Below are positions 52,271 through 63,789 of a stretch of DNA of 64,000 bases, one piece after another. The DNA lies in assembly GCF_023073715.1 (NCBI RefSeq), contig NZ_JADPKA010000043.1, positions 59,848-123,847 on the forward strand. The letters are read 5' to 3'. Position 1 is the stretch's first letter. Each line of letters begins with the position of its first letter. This DNA is from Bradyrhizobium sp. 164. GTDB lineage: Bacteria; Pseudomonadota; Alphaproteobacteria; Rhizobiales; Xanthobacteraceae. The notes under the pieces are model-generated. The model saw nothing but the letters and a program-made list of their open reading frames with translations, was not told where the DNA came from and ran no database searches. Both the position numbers and the translations under genes were made by a program.

Positions 52271-53226
52271 GAAGACGGCTTCGGACGGCCGAGCAGGGAC
52301 GCCATCTCGTCTTCCAGATTTTCAAAGCTGGTCTTTTCCGTGGCCGGCTTTGCGGGCGGGGCCGGTGGCGCCGGCGGATCGCTCCGTGCCGCGCGTGGGG
52401 GAGCGGCCGGCGGTTCCGGCGCAACCGGAGGCGCGACCGTCTCGCCGGCCGGGCGCCGCAGCGCAGCTTCGAGCCGCTGGGCCATTTCGGCGAGATTCTG
52501 CTCGGCGCTCGTGGCGGCCGGGGCAGGGGCCGGCGGAGCCGCCTGTGGAATCGGTGGAGGCGGCGGCGGCGCCGCACGCTCGGCGCGCACCGGCGGCACC
52601 TTCCCCGGGTCGTTGTGGCGCGGCGGACGCGGCATCAACGGCGGCTCGCTGCGGGCGATGCGCGGCGGCAGCGGCTCGGGCCGTGGTTCGCGCTCGGGCC
52701 GTGGCGCGATCGGCTCGGGCGGGAAGCCGGCCAGGGGATCGCCGCGGCGCTCGGCCGGCGCGGGAGCGGGCCGGCGCACCTCGTCGGCGAAGGACGGGCG
52801 CGCGGGCCGTGGCGGCGGCTCGGGCATTTGCGGCTCGGGGTGATCGAGCAGTTCGGGTCGCGGCGCTTCGTCGGCCCAGGCGCCGGAATCGGGCATGGGG
52901 GCGAGGCGCGGCGGTTCGGCAGCGCTGGAGCGCTGCGGAAACTGGTCGCGGCCGGACCCGGCGCGAACGATATTGGGCTCGACAACGATGTCCGTCGGGC
53001 CGCCGATCATCAGGAGATGCTCGACATTGTCGCGCCGGACCAGCACCAGGCGCCGCCGGCCGTCGACGGCGGCGGCATCGATCACGGCGAGTCGGGGCAT
53101 CCTGCCGCGCTGGGTGTTGGCGCCCAGCCGGCTGCTGGCGAATCGGCGAACCAGCCATGCAGCGACGCCGATCAACGCCAGAACGACGATGAACGCGACG
53201 ATGAAGGTGATAGGGCTGCCTTGCAT
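52267..53226 (-). CDS. fliO: FliO-like protein with long proline-rich tail
   Basis: 319 residues. The N-terminal membrane helix (ITFIVAFIVVLALIGVAAWL) and the short FliO domain (RLAVIDAAAVDGRRRLVLVR, NVEHLLMIGGPTDIVVE) are clear. Residues ~110-300 form a Pro/Ala/Arg-rich disordered tail that is not found in short FliO. It helps assemble FliP. ATG at 53226 with GGGGAC four bases upstream; an upstream TTG was rejected. Confidence 0.85.
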   Translation of the reverse strand: MQGSPITFIVAFIVVLALIGVAAWLVRRFASSRLGANTQRGRMPRLAVIDAAAVDGRRRLVLVRRDNVEHLLMIGGPTDIVVEPNIVRAGSGRDQFPQRSSAAEPPRLAPMPDSGAWADEAPRPELLDHPEPQMPEPPPRPARPSFADEVRRPAPAPAERRGDPLAGFPPEPIAPRPEREPRPEPLPPRIARSEPPLMPRPPRHNDPGKVPPVRAERAAPPPPPPIPQAAPPAPAPAATSAEQNLAEMAQRLEAALRRPAGETVAPPVAPEPPAAPPRAARSDPPAPPAPPAKPATEKTSFENLEDEMASLLGRPKPSS

Positions 53227-53321
53227 ACTTGTCCCCGACAAATGGCGCTTTTCTCGTGCCCGTGGTCAGACGCGCCAACCACCGGCATACGATGCCCCAA
53301 ACTGCGATCTCTTAACGTTCC

Positions 53322-53338
53322 ACGGCAAGTTTTGCCGT
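53322..53338. other. Small hairpin in the fliO-flgB divergent region
   Basis: ACGGCAA and TTGCCGT arms with a 3-base loop, 96 bases upstream of the fliO ATG. Could be an operator or leader fold. The rest of 53227-53494 holds nothing else I recognise. Confidence 0.3.
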
Positions 53339-53494
53339 CCCCAACTCTTAATAACCCATGAATCGCTCGATCCAAAACGACTTCTTGGCCCGTGTACGCG
53401 CCGCCAAATGGTTGGGTTAATGCCACTTTTGGAAAGGTCGAATCGGAACTGCCCGCCTGTCGTGTCCATCGGGGAACCGGTGCCTGTGATGTCT

Positions 53495-53509
53495 TTAACC
53501 AGCTGTTAA
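53495..53509. promoter_or_regulatory. CtrA box upstream of flgB
   Basis: TTAACCAGCTGTTAA, followed by CCAT, is an exact TTAA-N7-TTAA match 69 bases before the flgB ATG. This matches known CtrA control of the class II flgB-fliE operon in alphaproteobacteria. Confidence 0.75.
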
Positions 53510-53578
53510 CCATACAGGCGGCAAATTCTGCCTAGCTTCGGATCTCAAGGTCCGCAAGGGGTGGAAGGAGCCGCAACG

Positions 53579-53983
53579 ATGTCCATTAACGACCTCCCGG
53601 TGCTGTCGGCGCTTCGGACCAAGATGCAGTGGCACCAGGAGCGCCAGCGCGTCCTGTCCGAGAACGTCTCCAACTCCGATACCCCCAAATTCCGGCCCCG
53701 CGACTTGGTCGAGCCTAAGCTCGACAGGACCGGCGCCGTCACAGGCTCGATGGGGCCGCTGGCCCTTGCCCGCACCAGCGCCTCTCACATGACGCCGCTA
53801 GGGGCGGCCTCCGCATTCGACCAGAACAAGAATGCGGGTTTTGAGACCCGCCCTGCCGGCAACGCCGTCAATCTCGAAGAGGAGATGATGAAGGCCGCCA
53901 GCAACCAGATGGACTACGCGGCGGCGACCTCGCTCTATTCCAAGAGCCTGCGTCTGCTCAAGACCGCGATCGGCAAGGGCTAG
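53579..53983 (+). CDS. flgB: Proximal rod protein FlgB
   Basis: 134 residues. LSENVSNSDTPKFRPRDL and the C-terminal MDYAAATSLYSKSLRLLKTA are typical of FlgB. AAGGAG lies eight bases before the ATG at 53579. First gene of flgB-flgC-fliE-fliQ-fliR-flhB. Confidence 0.95.
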   Translation: MSINDLPVLSALRTKMQWHQERQRVLSENVSNSDTPKFRPRDLVEPKLDRTGAVTGSMGPLALARTSASHMTPLGAASAFDQNKNAGFETRPAGNAVNLEEEMMKAASNQMDYAAATSLYSKSLRLLKTAIGKG

Positions 53984-54019
53984 AGCATGATCCCGGAACG
54001 GAAGAGCTAGAGACGCATC

Positions 54020-54445
54020 ATGGCCAATGACAGCAGCGACTTTGCCCGCTCGATGGCGATCGCGACCTCCGGCCTCCGGGCGCAGGCCGGCCGCATGCGG
54101 GTGATCTCGGAGAACATCGCGAACGCGGATTCGACCTCGCAGACCGCTGGCGGCGAGCCCTACCGGCGCAAGGTGCCGACCTTTTCGTCCGCGCTCGACC
54201 GCACGCTCGACGCGCAGGTTGTCACGCTCGGCAGGATCAAGCCGGACCAGTCCAACTTCCGCGTCAAATACGAGCCGAATAATCCGGCCGCCGATGCGAG
54301 CGGTAATGTCAAATATCCCAACGTGAACTCGGTGGTCGAGATGACGGACATGCGTGACGCGCAGCGGTCCTACGAGGCCAATCTCAATATCATCAGTGCG
54401 ACGCGCCGGATGATCCAGCGCACGCTCGACATCCTCAAGAGCTGA
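54020..54445 (+). CDS. flgC: Proximal rod protein FlgC
   Basis: 141 residues. FARSMAIATSGLRAQAGRMR, SENIANADSTSQTAGGEPYR and the C-terminal MTDMRDAQRSYEANLNIISA are canonical. It lies 36 bases after flgB. Confidence 0.97.
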   Translation: MANDSSDFARSMAIATSGLRAQAGRMRVISENIANADSTSQTAGGEPYRRKVPTFSSALDRTLDAQVVTLGRIKPDQSNFRVKYEPNNPAADASGNVKYPNVNSVVEMTDMRDAQRSYEANLNIISATRRMIQRTLDILKS

Positions 54446-54461
54446 ACAGGACATCTGAGCC

Positions 54462-54770
54462 ATGGCATCACCGACAATCGCCGCCAATGCTTACGCCAAT
54501 CTCGCCCGCGTGCTGGAAAACAGCGGTGCCGGCAAGGGCAGCGAGCCCACCGGACAATCCTTCGCTTCACTGCTGAAAGACGCGGTCGGCAGCGTCATGG
54601 AGTCCGGCCGCAAGTCCGACGCGCAGACGGTGGCGATGGCCGCCGGCAAAGCCAACGTGATGGACGTGGTGACGGCGGTTGCCGACACCGACGTCGCGGT
54701 GTCCACGCTGGTTTCAGTCCGCGATCGCGTGATCGCGGCCTATGAGGACATCATGAAGATGCCGATCTGA
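54462..54770 (+). CDS. fliE: Hook-basal body adaptor FliE
   Basis: 102 residues. The family C-terminus is present: VMDVVTAVADTDVAVSTLVS, then VRDRVIAAYEDIMKMPI. It links the MS-ring/export gate to the rod. It starts 16 bases after flgC. Confidence 0.95.
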   Translation: MASPTIAANAYANLARVLENSGAGKGSEPTGQSFASLLKDAVGSVMESGRKSDAQTVAMAAGKANVMDVVTAVADTDVAVSTLVSVRDRVIAAYEDIMKMPI

Positions 54771-54783
54771 TTTCGGCCTCCGT

Positions 54784-54865
54784 CGTCATTGCGAGCGCAG
54801 CGAAGCAATCCAGAATCTTTCCGCAGACGGCAGTCTGGATTGCTTCGCTACGCTCGCAATGACGG
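54784..54865. repeat. Intergenic palindromic repeat, copy 4, inside the flagellar operon
   Basis: 82-base short form, CGTCATTGCGAGCGCAGCG to CGCTACGCTCGCAATGACGG. It lies between fliE and fliQ, so a strong hairpin is transcribed in mid-operon. Confidence 0.88.
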
Positions 54866-54926
54866 GGAGAGAACATTCCCTCCCGTCAGAATGATGAGGA
54901 TGAGACTTGAACAAAGGAACTGTGTC

Positions 54927-55190
54927 ATGACCGGACCCGAAACCCTCGACGTCGCGCGCGATGCGATCTGGACCATCGTGATCGTGTCGTCGCCGCTGAT
55001 GGTGGTCGGCCTCGTGGTCGGCGTCATCGTGTCGCTGTTCCAGGCGCTGACGCAGATCCAGGAGCAGACGCTGATCTACGTGCCGAAGATCCTGGCCATC
55101 TTCGCCACGATGCTATTGGCGCTACCGTTCATGGCCGACTCGCTCCATGCCCACATGCTGCGGATCTCGTCGCGAATCATCGGCGGCTGA
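54927..55190 (+). CDS. fliQ: Flagellar export gate protein FliQ
   Basis: 87 residues, two membrane helices, with GLVVGVIVSLFQALTQIQEQ and the KILAIFATMLLALPFM segment typical of FliQ. AAGGA lies eight bases before the ATG at 54927. The frame opens upstream through the palindromic repeat and was cut there. Confidence 0.96.
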   Translation: MTGPETLDVARDAIWTIVIVSSPLMVVGLVVGVIVSLFQALTQIQEQTLIYVPKILAIFATMLLALPFMADSLHAHMLRISSRIIGG

Positions 55191-55207
55191 GGCACAATGC
55201 GTCGGTC

Positions 55208-55978
55208 ATGCGCATCGACATCTCGCTGCTGCCGGCGCTTGCCGCTTCCTTCATGCTCGCCTTCGCCCGGGTCGGTGCGATGGTGATGCTGCTGCCCGGC
55301 CTGGGCGAGACCAACATTCCGACGCGGATCAAGCTGTCGATCGCGCTGCTGCTCACGCTGATCATCCTGCCGCTGCATCGCAATGCCTATCAAGTCGACA
55401 TGGGCTCGCTCGCGCCGCTCCTGGTCCTCATGCTGCATGAGATCGCGATCGGCATCGTGCTGGGTGCGACCGCCCGTGTGACGCTCTCGGCCCTGCAAGT
55501 CGCCGGCTCCGTGATCGCGCAGCAGATGGGACTCGGCTTCGTCACCTCGGTCGATCCGACGCAGGGACAGCAGGGCGTGCTGGTCGGCAATTTCCTGACC
55601 ATGCTGGGCGTGACATTGTTGTTTGCCACCGATAGCCATCATCTGGTGATCGCGGCGCTGAACGACAGCTACACGATCTTCGCACCGGGCGAGACCGTCT
55701 CGAGCGGCGATGTCGCCTCGCTGGCAACGCGGGCCTTCGCCGCCGCCTTTCGCCTCGGCTTGCAGCTCTCCGGACCGTTTCTGGTGTTCGGCCTCGTCTT
55801 CAACATCGGGCTCGGGGTGCTGGCGCGGCTGATGCCGCAGATGCAGGTCTATTTCGTCGGCGTGCCACTGTCGATCTTCGCGGGCTTTCTGGTGCTCGCC
55901 GTGGTGCTCACGGCGATGATGGGTACGTATCTGGATTACTTCATCGGTGTCATGCACCAGATGATGCCGCTCAAATGA
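55208..55978 (+). CDS. fliR: Flagellar export gate protein FliR
   Basis: 256 residues, mostly hydrophobic: FARVGAMVMLLPGLGETNIP, HEIAIGIVLGATARVTLSAL and LGLQLSGPFLVFGLVFNIGL. It completes the FliPQR gate. 17 bases after fliQ. Confidence 0.95.
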   Translation: MRIDISLLPALAASFMLAFARVGAMVMLLPGLGETNIPTRIKLSIALLLTLIILPLHRNAYQVDMGSLAPLLVLMLHEIAIGIVLGATARVTLSALQVAGSVIAQQMGLGFVTSVDPTQGQQGVLVGNFLTMLGVTLLFATDSHHLVIAALNDSYTIFAPGETVSSGDVASLATRAFAAAFRLGLQLSGPFLVFGLVFNIGLGVLARLMPQMQVYFVGVPLSIFAGFLVLAVVLTAMMGTYLDYFIGVMHQMMPLK

Positions 55979-55991
55979 TAGGGATCGATCG

Positions 55992-57071
55992 ATGGCGGAG
56001 GACAACGATCCGGAGAGTCAAACAGAAGACCCGACGCAAAAGCGCCTCGACGATGCACTCGAACGTGGCGACGTCGCCAAGAGCCAGGAGATCAACACCT
56101 GGTTCATGATGGCGGGCGGCACGCTCGTGGTCTCGACCTTCTCGGCCTCGGTCGGCAGCGGGCTATTGACGCCGATGCGCAACCTGCTCGCCAATTCCTG
56201 GATGATCAAGACCGACGGCAGGGCTCTGCTCGCGCTGATGCAGCAGATCGAGTTCGCCGTGCTCGCCGCGATCGGCGTGCCCCTCTTGATGCTGGTGCTG
56301 GCGGCGATTGCCGGCAACATGCTCCAGCATCGCCTGGTGTGGTCCGCCGAATCGCTGAAACCCAAATTCAGCAAAATCTCGCCCGGTGCCGGCTTCAAGC
56401 GCATCTTCGGCAAGCAGGCGGCGGCGAACTTCCTGAAAGGTCTCGGCAAGCTGATCGGGCTCGGCGTCGTCATGGCCATGATCCTGTGGCCGGAGCGGCA
56501 CCGCATGGAAGCGATGGTCAAGCTCGATCCGGCTGCCATGCTCGGAGCCACCATCAGCATGACCATCCATCTGCTCGGGGCAGTGGTGGCGGCGCTCGCG
56601 ATCGTCGCCATCGCCGACTATTTCTTCCAGTACCGAAGCTGGTTCCAGCGGCAGAAGATGTCGCTCCAGGAGATCAAAGAAGAGTACAAGCAGTCCGAAG
56701 GCGACCCGCACATCAAGGGCAAGATCCGGCAACTGCGGCAGCAGCGCGCCAAGAAGCGCATGATGGCGGCGGTTCCCAAGGCCTCCGTGATCATCACCAA
56801 CCCGACCCACTATTCGGTGGCGCTGTCCTACGAGCGCGGCATGTCGGCGCCGGTCTGCGTCGCCAAGGGCGTCGACAACCTCGCCTTCAAGATCCGGGAA
56901 ATCGCGCGCGAGCACGACATTCCGATTGTCGAGAACGTGCCGCTCGCCCGCGCGCTCTACGCCACCGTCGACATCGATGAGGAAATCCCGACCGAGCACT
57001 ACCATGCGGTCGCCGAAGTCATCGGCTACGTCATGCGGCTGAAGCGCGGATTCAGCGCCGGGCGGGGATAA
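55992..57071 (+). CDS. flhB: Export switch protein FlhB
   Basis: 359 residues. N-terminal ESQTEDPTQKRLDDALERGD, four membrane helices, then the cytoplasmic autocleavage domain with an intact N-P-T-H (N270-H273) motif. It controls the switch of export substrates from hook to filament type. flhA does not lie next to it. Confidence 0.96.
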   Translation: MAEDNDPESQTEDPTQKRLDDALERGDVAKSQEINTWFMMAGGTLVVSTFSASVGSGLLTPMRNLLANSWMIKTDGRALLALMQQIEFAVLAAIGVPLLMLVLAAIAGNMLQHRLVWSAESLKPKFSKISPGAGFKRIFGKQAAANFLKGLGKLIGLGVVMAMILWPERHRMEAMVKLDPAAMLGATISMTIHLLGAVVAALAIVAIADYFFQYRSWFQRQKMSLQEIKEEYKQSEGDPHIKGKIRQLRQQRAKKRMMAAVPKASVIITNPTHYSVALSYERGMSAPVCVAKGVDNLAFKIREIAREHDIPIVENVPLARALYATVDIDEEIPTEHYHAVAEVIGYVMRLKRGFSAGRG

Positions 57072-57225
57072 AATGCCCGGAAAGTACCGGAAATGGCCGT
57101 AATCTGGGAATCAGCGTACCTTTCGCCCCTGCTGCCCTTGCGCCTTCGGGTCCGATTCAGGCAGGGAGGACCCTGCGCGCCCCGTAGCGCGTTGATTCTC
57201 TGCCGACAGGCTACGCCAGCGTGAA

Positions 57226-59808
<2,583 letters not shown>

Positions 59809-60050
59809 GGCGCGTCCTCTCCAGTTATTCCGCAATGACGAGGGGAGAAAGCGGAAATCGCATTGCAAACCCGCCGGTATCCAGCGACCCCCGTTCCCCC
59901 GTTTACTCGGCCAAACCTCGCCAAATATGGGCTTTTGCCACATCCCCGCGACTGAGGGCCGCAGCCACAGGTTCCGAAACCCGCTTCACTTTTCGGGAAG
60001 TCTGCCCATCTTAAGCGCACGTCCCCATGCCGGGGATTTGGGAAACGCAC

Positions 60051-61016
60051 ATGACTTTCTCGCAACGCTCCCGCAGTGTCTTCAAGGCGATTGCCGTCGT
60101 GCTGGCGCTTGCGCTGCCGACCGCGCTGGCGATCTCGTCTGCCGACGCCCGCGCTGGCGGCGGCTTCTCCTCGGGTTCGCGCGGCTCGCGGACCTATTCG
60201 GCGCCGCCATCGACCACGACCGCGCCGGGCTCGACCTCGCAGTTCAACCGCACCTACACCCAGCCGGGCGCAGGCATGAATTCGGCCGCGACCTCGCCGG
60301 CGCGCGGCGGCCTGTTCGGTCGCGGCGGCGGCTTCCTGGGCGGCCTTGCGGCCGGCTTCCTCGGCGCAGGCCTGCTCGGCATGCTGTTCGGCGGCGGTCT
60401 GTTCGGCGGCCTCGGCGGCCTGTCCTCGATCCTCGGCCTGATCATCCAGATCGCGCTGGTGGTACTCGTGGTACGGCTGGCGATGTCCTGGTGGCAGCGC
60501 CGTCACTCGCCGCAGGCGGCCTATGCCAATGCTGATGCGGGCGCAGGTCCCGGACCGCAGCCGAACTATCGCAGCGGTCTCGGTGGCTTGGGCTTCGGCG
60601 CCAACAACGCGCCGCTCGAGATCAAGCCGGACGACTATGAAGCGTTCGAGCGCCTGCTCGGCGAGGTCCAGGCCGCCTGGTCGAACGAGGACGTCGCCAA
60701 GCTGCACACGCTCGCGACGCCGGAGATGGTCTCGTACTTCGAGCAGGACCTCGCCCAGAACCGCGCGCGCAACGTCGTCAACAAGGTGACCAACGTCAAG
60801 CTGTCGCAGGGCGACCTCGCGGAAGCCTGGCGCGAAGGCGAGACGGACTACGCCACGGTGGCGCTGCGCTTCGCGCTCACCGACAAGACGGTCGACCGCA
60901 ACACCGGCGCAGTCGTTGCCGGCAGCGAGCAGCCGGGCGAGGCGACCGAGATCTGGACGTTCGCCCGCCGGCCGGGCACCGGCTGGGAATTGTCGGCGAT
61001 CCAGCAGACCAACTGA
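60051..61016 (+). CDS. Tim44-like domain protein
   Basis: 321 residues. A signal peptide (ALALPTALAISSADARA), a Gly/Ser-rich stretch, a Gly-rich hydrophobic segment (about 95-150; GGLAAGFLGAGLLGMLFGGG and IALVVLVVRLAM), then a C-terminal Tim44-like domain (FERLLGEVQAAWSNEDVAKL, LHTLATPEMVSYFEQDLA). The role of bacterial Tim44-like proteins is not settled. ATG 60051 with GGGAAA upstream; 60027 is an alternative. A clear terminator follows. Confidence 0.85.
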   Translation: MTFSQRSRSVFKAIAVVLALALPTALAISSADARAGGGFSSGSRGSRTYSAPPSTTTAPGSTSQFNRTYTQPGAGMNSAATSPARGGLFGRGGGFLGGLAAGFLGAGLLGMLFGGGLFGGLGGLSSILGLIIQIALVVLVVRLAMSWWQRRHSPQAAYANADAGAGPGPQPNYRSGLGGLGFGANNAPLEIKPDDYEAFERLLGEVQAAWSNEDVAKLHTLATPEMVSYFEQDLAQNRARNVVNKVTNVKLSQGDLAEAWREGETDYATVALRFALTDKTVDRNTGAVVAGSEQPGEATEIWTFARRPGTGWELSAIQQTN

Positions 61017-61037
61017 TCGCTCGTGACATGAGAAACC

Positions 61038-61069
61038 AAGGCGTCGTGCTCCGGCACGGCGCCTTTTCT
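61038..61069 (+). terminator. Terminator after the Tim44-like gene
   Basis: AAGGCGTCGTGC pairs with GCACGGCGCCTT (one G-U pair) around a 4-base loop, followed by TTCTTA. Confidence 0.8.
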
Positions 61070-61176
61070 TATGCGCGTCTCTTCTTTGGGGCGCCTCGCA
61101 TCGCCGCATCGGAATAAGCACGCGTGCGTCGGGTTGAAATCAGGCGGCCAAACGACAACCACAACAGGAGGACACC

Positions 61177-61857
61177 ATGATCCGCACCGCGAAATCCTCG
61201 ACGATTTCAGGCCTCGCACTCGTATTGGCCTTGCTTGCGGCCCCATCGGCGCTGGCGCAATCGGCCGACATGACGTTTTTCGTGACCTCAAGCGGCCTCG
61301 GCAAGGGCGCCGATCTCGGCGGCCTCGAGGGAGCCGACGCGCACTGCCAGAAGCTCGCTCAGGCCGCCGGCGCAGGCAACAAAACCTGGCGCGCCTATCT
61401 CTCGACCCAGGCCGCCGACGGCAAGCCGGCAATCAACGCCCGAGACCGCATCGGCAAGGGACCGTGGCAGAACGCCAAGGGCGCGGTGATTGCCAAGGAC
61501 GTTGCCGATCTGCACAGCCCGGCCAACAACCTCACCAAGCAGACCGCGCTCAGCGAGAAGGGCGAGGGGATCAATGGTGTTGGCGACCAGCCAAACCGGC
61601 ATGACGTCCTCACGGGATCGCAACCAGACGGCACCGCGTTTGGCGGTCCGGACGATCGCACCTGCAAGAACTGGACATCGAGCACACAAGGCGCCGCGAT
61701 GGTTGGCCATCTCGATCGACGGGGCTTGCGCGACGATGAGCCCTCGAAATCGTGGAACAGCTCTCACCCGTCCCGCGGCCCCGACGGCGGCTGCTCGCAG
61801 GCCGATCTGAAGAGCACCGGCGGCGACGGCCTGTTCTATTGTTTTGCGGCGAATTGA
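61177..61857 (+). CDS. Secreted lectin-like protein
   Basis: 226 residues. A signal peptide (LALVLALLAAPSALA) is followed by a domain with GGLEGADAHCQKLAQAAGAG, WRAYLSTQAADGKPAINARD, IGKGPWQNAKG, CKNWTSS and a final GGDGLFYCFAAN. The pattern (GL-GAD-x-C, TWRAYLS, C-x-NWT, LFYCF) resembles C-type-lectin/endostatin-like secreted proteins that are often annotated as lectins in Bradyrhizobium. Ligand unknown. AGGAGG lies five bases before the ATG. Confidence 0.75.
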   Translation: MIRTAKSSTISGLALVLALLAAPSALAQSADMTFFVTSSGLGKGADLGGLEGADAHCQKLAQAAGAGNKTWRAYLSTQAADGKPAINARDRIGKGPWQNAKGAVIAKDVADLHSPANNLTKQTALSEKGEGINGVGDQPNRHDVLTGSQPDGTAFGGPDDRTCKNWTSSTQGAAMVGHLDRRGLRDDEPSKSWNSSHPSRGPDGGCSQADLKSTGGDGLFYCFAAN

Positions 61858-61935
61858 GGCGCGGAACTCCTTCTCACGTCATGGCGTTCGTGGTTGCGTA
61901 CTGCACTTGCCGCAACGCAATCACGGACGGTCTCC

Positions 61936-62643
61936 ATGAAATACGAGCTCTATTACTGGCCCGAGATCCAGGGCCGCGGTGAATATGTGCGGCTGGCGCT
62001 GGAGGAGGCGGGCGCCGCTTATATCGACGTCGCACGCGGGCCGGGCGGAACGGCTGCGATGATGAAGATAATGAATGCGCGTGAAGGCACGCCGCCCTTT
62101 GCCCCGCCGTTCCTGAAAGCGGGCAAGCTCGTCATCGGCCAGACCGCCAACATCCTGCTCTATCTCGGTGCCCGCCATGGCCTTGCGCCGAAGACCGAAG
62201 GCGGCAGGCTCTGGGTGCACCAGCTCCAGCTCACCGTCACCGACCTCGTCGTCGAGATCCACGACACCCATCATCCGCTCGGACCCTCGCTCTATTACGA
62301 GGACCAGAAGCCAGCGGCGAAGAAGCGCACCGCCGATTTCTGGAGCGAGCGCGTGCCGAAATATCTCGGCTATTTCGAGCAGCTTCTCACCGAGAGTGGC
62401 GGCACCTATGTCACCGGCCGCCGACTGACCTATGTCGATCTCTCGCTGTTCCAGATCGTCGCGGGGCTCCGCTATGCCTTCCCCAGGCGCATGAAGGCGT
62501 TCGAGACGGATATTCCGACCCTGGTCGGCCTGCACGACCGCATCGCTGCGCGGCCGAACATCAAGGCCTATCTCGAAAGCGACCGCCGCATTCCCTTCAA
62601 CGAGCAGGGCATCTTCCGCCGCTATCGCGAGCTGGATAATTAG
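61936..62643 (+). CDS. Glutathione S-transferase family protein
   Basis: 235 residues. Thioredoxin-like N-terminus KYELYYWPEIQGRGEYVRLA with an active-site tyrosine/arginine region, then FLKAGKLVIGQTANILLYLG (the Q-x-x-N/S glutathione-binding turn), and a helical C-domain with RRLTYVDLSLFQIVAGL. Resembles sigma/mu-like GSTs. Likely detoxification; substrate unknown. Confidence 0.88.
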   Translation: MKYELYYWPEIQGRGEYVRLALEEAGAAYIDVARGPGGTAAMMKIMNAREGTPPFAPPFLKAGKLVIGQTANILLYLGARHGLAPKTEGGRLWVHQLQLTVTDLVVEIHDTHHPLGPSLYYEDQKPAAKKRTADFWSERVPKYLGYFEQLLTESGGTYVTGRRLTYVDLSLFQIVAGLRYAFPRRMKAFETDIPTLVGLHDRIAARPNIKAYLESDRRIPFNEQGIFRRYRELDN

Positions 62644-62668
62644 CCGGTCGGACGGCAGTGGATTGCCC

Positions 62669-63376
62669 TCACCAGAGGCCCGGCACGAGGCGATAGCGCA
62701 CCCGCGCCGCATAGTCCGCATAGCCCGGCAGGCCCTCGCGCAAGGTGCGCTCCTCGATCCCGATGCGGACCGCAAACAGAGCGGCGAAAAGCGGCAGCAT
62801 CGCAAGTCCCCACCACGACCCCAGCAGCAGCGGCACGCCGGTGAAGAACAGGATCATGCCGCTGTACATGGGATGGCGGACATGGGCGTAGGGGCCGGTC
62901 GAGATCACCCGCTGGGCGCGCTCGGCCTGGAGCTTCACCACGGGGGCGGCAAACGAGTTCTCGCGGAAGACCCACATTGTGAACAGCGTCGAAGCCAGGA
63001 ACAACACGAGGCCGAGGATCTGGAACGCAACCGGCATCTCGGAGGATTGAATGCGTCGGTCGAAACCTATCAGCGCCAGCCAGGCGAACATCGTGATGAC
63101 GAAGACAGTCACGAAGATCTTGTCGGCGGCGGGCTGATCCCGTTGTAGAACCGGCCGCAGACGTTCGGCGAGCAGCGCCGGATCGATCCGGTAGAGCCAC
63201 CAGCCGCAGAGCGGACCGAGCAGGGCAGAGGTGGCGAGGAGCACCCAGGCCGAAGGCCAGTGCCACGTTCCGGCGGAGGCGAACAACAGCGCGCCCATGC
63301 CGACGACGAAGATCGTGTTCTGCAACAGGAAGCGTGCGATCATGCGCAGGATCCCGGGATGACCGCGCCCGATCAT
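62669..63376 (-). CDS. Isoprenylcysteine carboxyl methyltransferase-type membrane protein
   Basis: 235 residues from ATG 63376 (63343 also possible). Five or so membrane helices; the C-terminal ICMT/PEMT signature is VISTGPYAHVRHPMYSGMIL and EERTLREGLPGYADYAARVR. These enzymes methylate small or lipid-like acceptors; in bacteria the substrate is usually unknown. Converges on the GST gene with a 25-base gap. Confidence 0.85.
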   Translation of the reverse strand: MIGRGHPGILRMIARFLLQNTIFVVGMGALLFASAGTWHWPSAWVLLATSALLGPLCGWWLYRIDPALLAERLRPVLQRDQPAADKIFVTVFVITMFAWLALIGFDRRIQSSEMPVAFQILGLVLFLASTLFTMWVFRENSFAAPVVKLQAERAQRVISTGPYAHVRHPMYSGMILFFTGVPLLLGSWWGLAMLPLFAALFAVRIGIEERTLREGLPGYADYAARVRYRLVPGLW

Positions 63377-63460
63377 GGTCCCGCTATCCGGCAAAGATGC
63401 GGCCGGATGCACCAAAGGCTCGATCGACCGGATCGGGCGCTTCTGCCTTGGCAAGCCTGA

Positions 63461-63634
63461 TCAGGCGAGCTGATCGATCCGCGTGCCCTGACCGGGCGGC
63501 AACGGCGCGGGCGGCTGCGGCTTATAGGTCGGATCCTCGTCCTTGACCTTGGCCTGATCGTCCTGCTGCTTGGTCGTGTCGTAGTTCGGAACCACGATCG
63601 CGATCGGCGGCGGCGCAACGGTAGAAACCTTCAT
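63461..63634 (-). CDS. Small proline-rich protein (57 residues)
   Basis: Short reading frame: MKVSTVAPPPIAIVVPNYDT at the start, a charged middle (KQQDDQAKVKDEDPTYK), then PQPPAPLPPGQGTRIDQLA. No signal peptide or membrane helix. GAGGA lies six bases before the ATG, the best evidence that it is translated. Function unknown. Confidence 0.6.
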   Translation of the reverse strand: MKVSTVAPPPIAIVVPNYDTTKQQDDQAKVKDEDPTYKPQPPAPLPPGQGTRIDQLA

Positions 63635-63789
63635 CCGCAATCCTCACACATGGAAGCAATCGAGCCTGCCCTGTGAGGAGCGAAATTTCCTTCAAGGCAA
63701 TTGCTAAAATGCGAGGGAATTGGCGCGGTGGGATGCGCTCTCTTTGCTTCCGCGAGTGCAAGATTTGAAAGGGGCGCGGCTCTCTCCAC

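Noticed and set aside
53410..53428. GG-N10-GC match (TGGTTGGGTTAATGCC) upstream of flgB as a sigma-54 promoter
   Set aside because: Only the invariant dinucleotides match; it is 150 bases from flgB, which has a good CtrA box and belongs to the early gene class.
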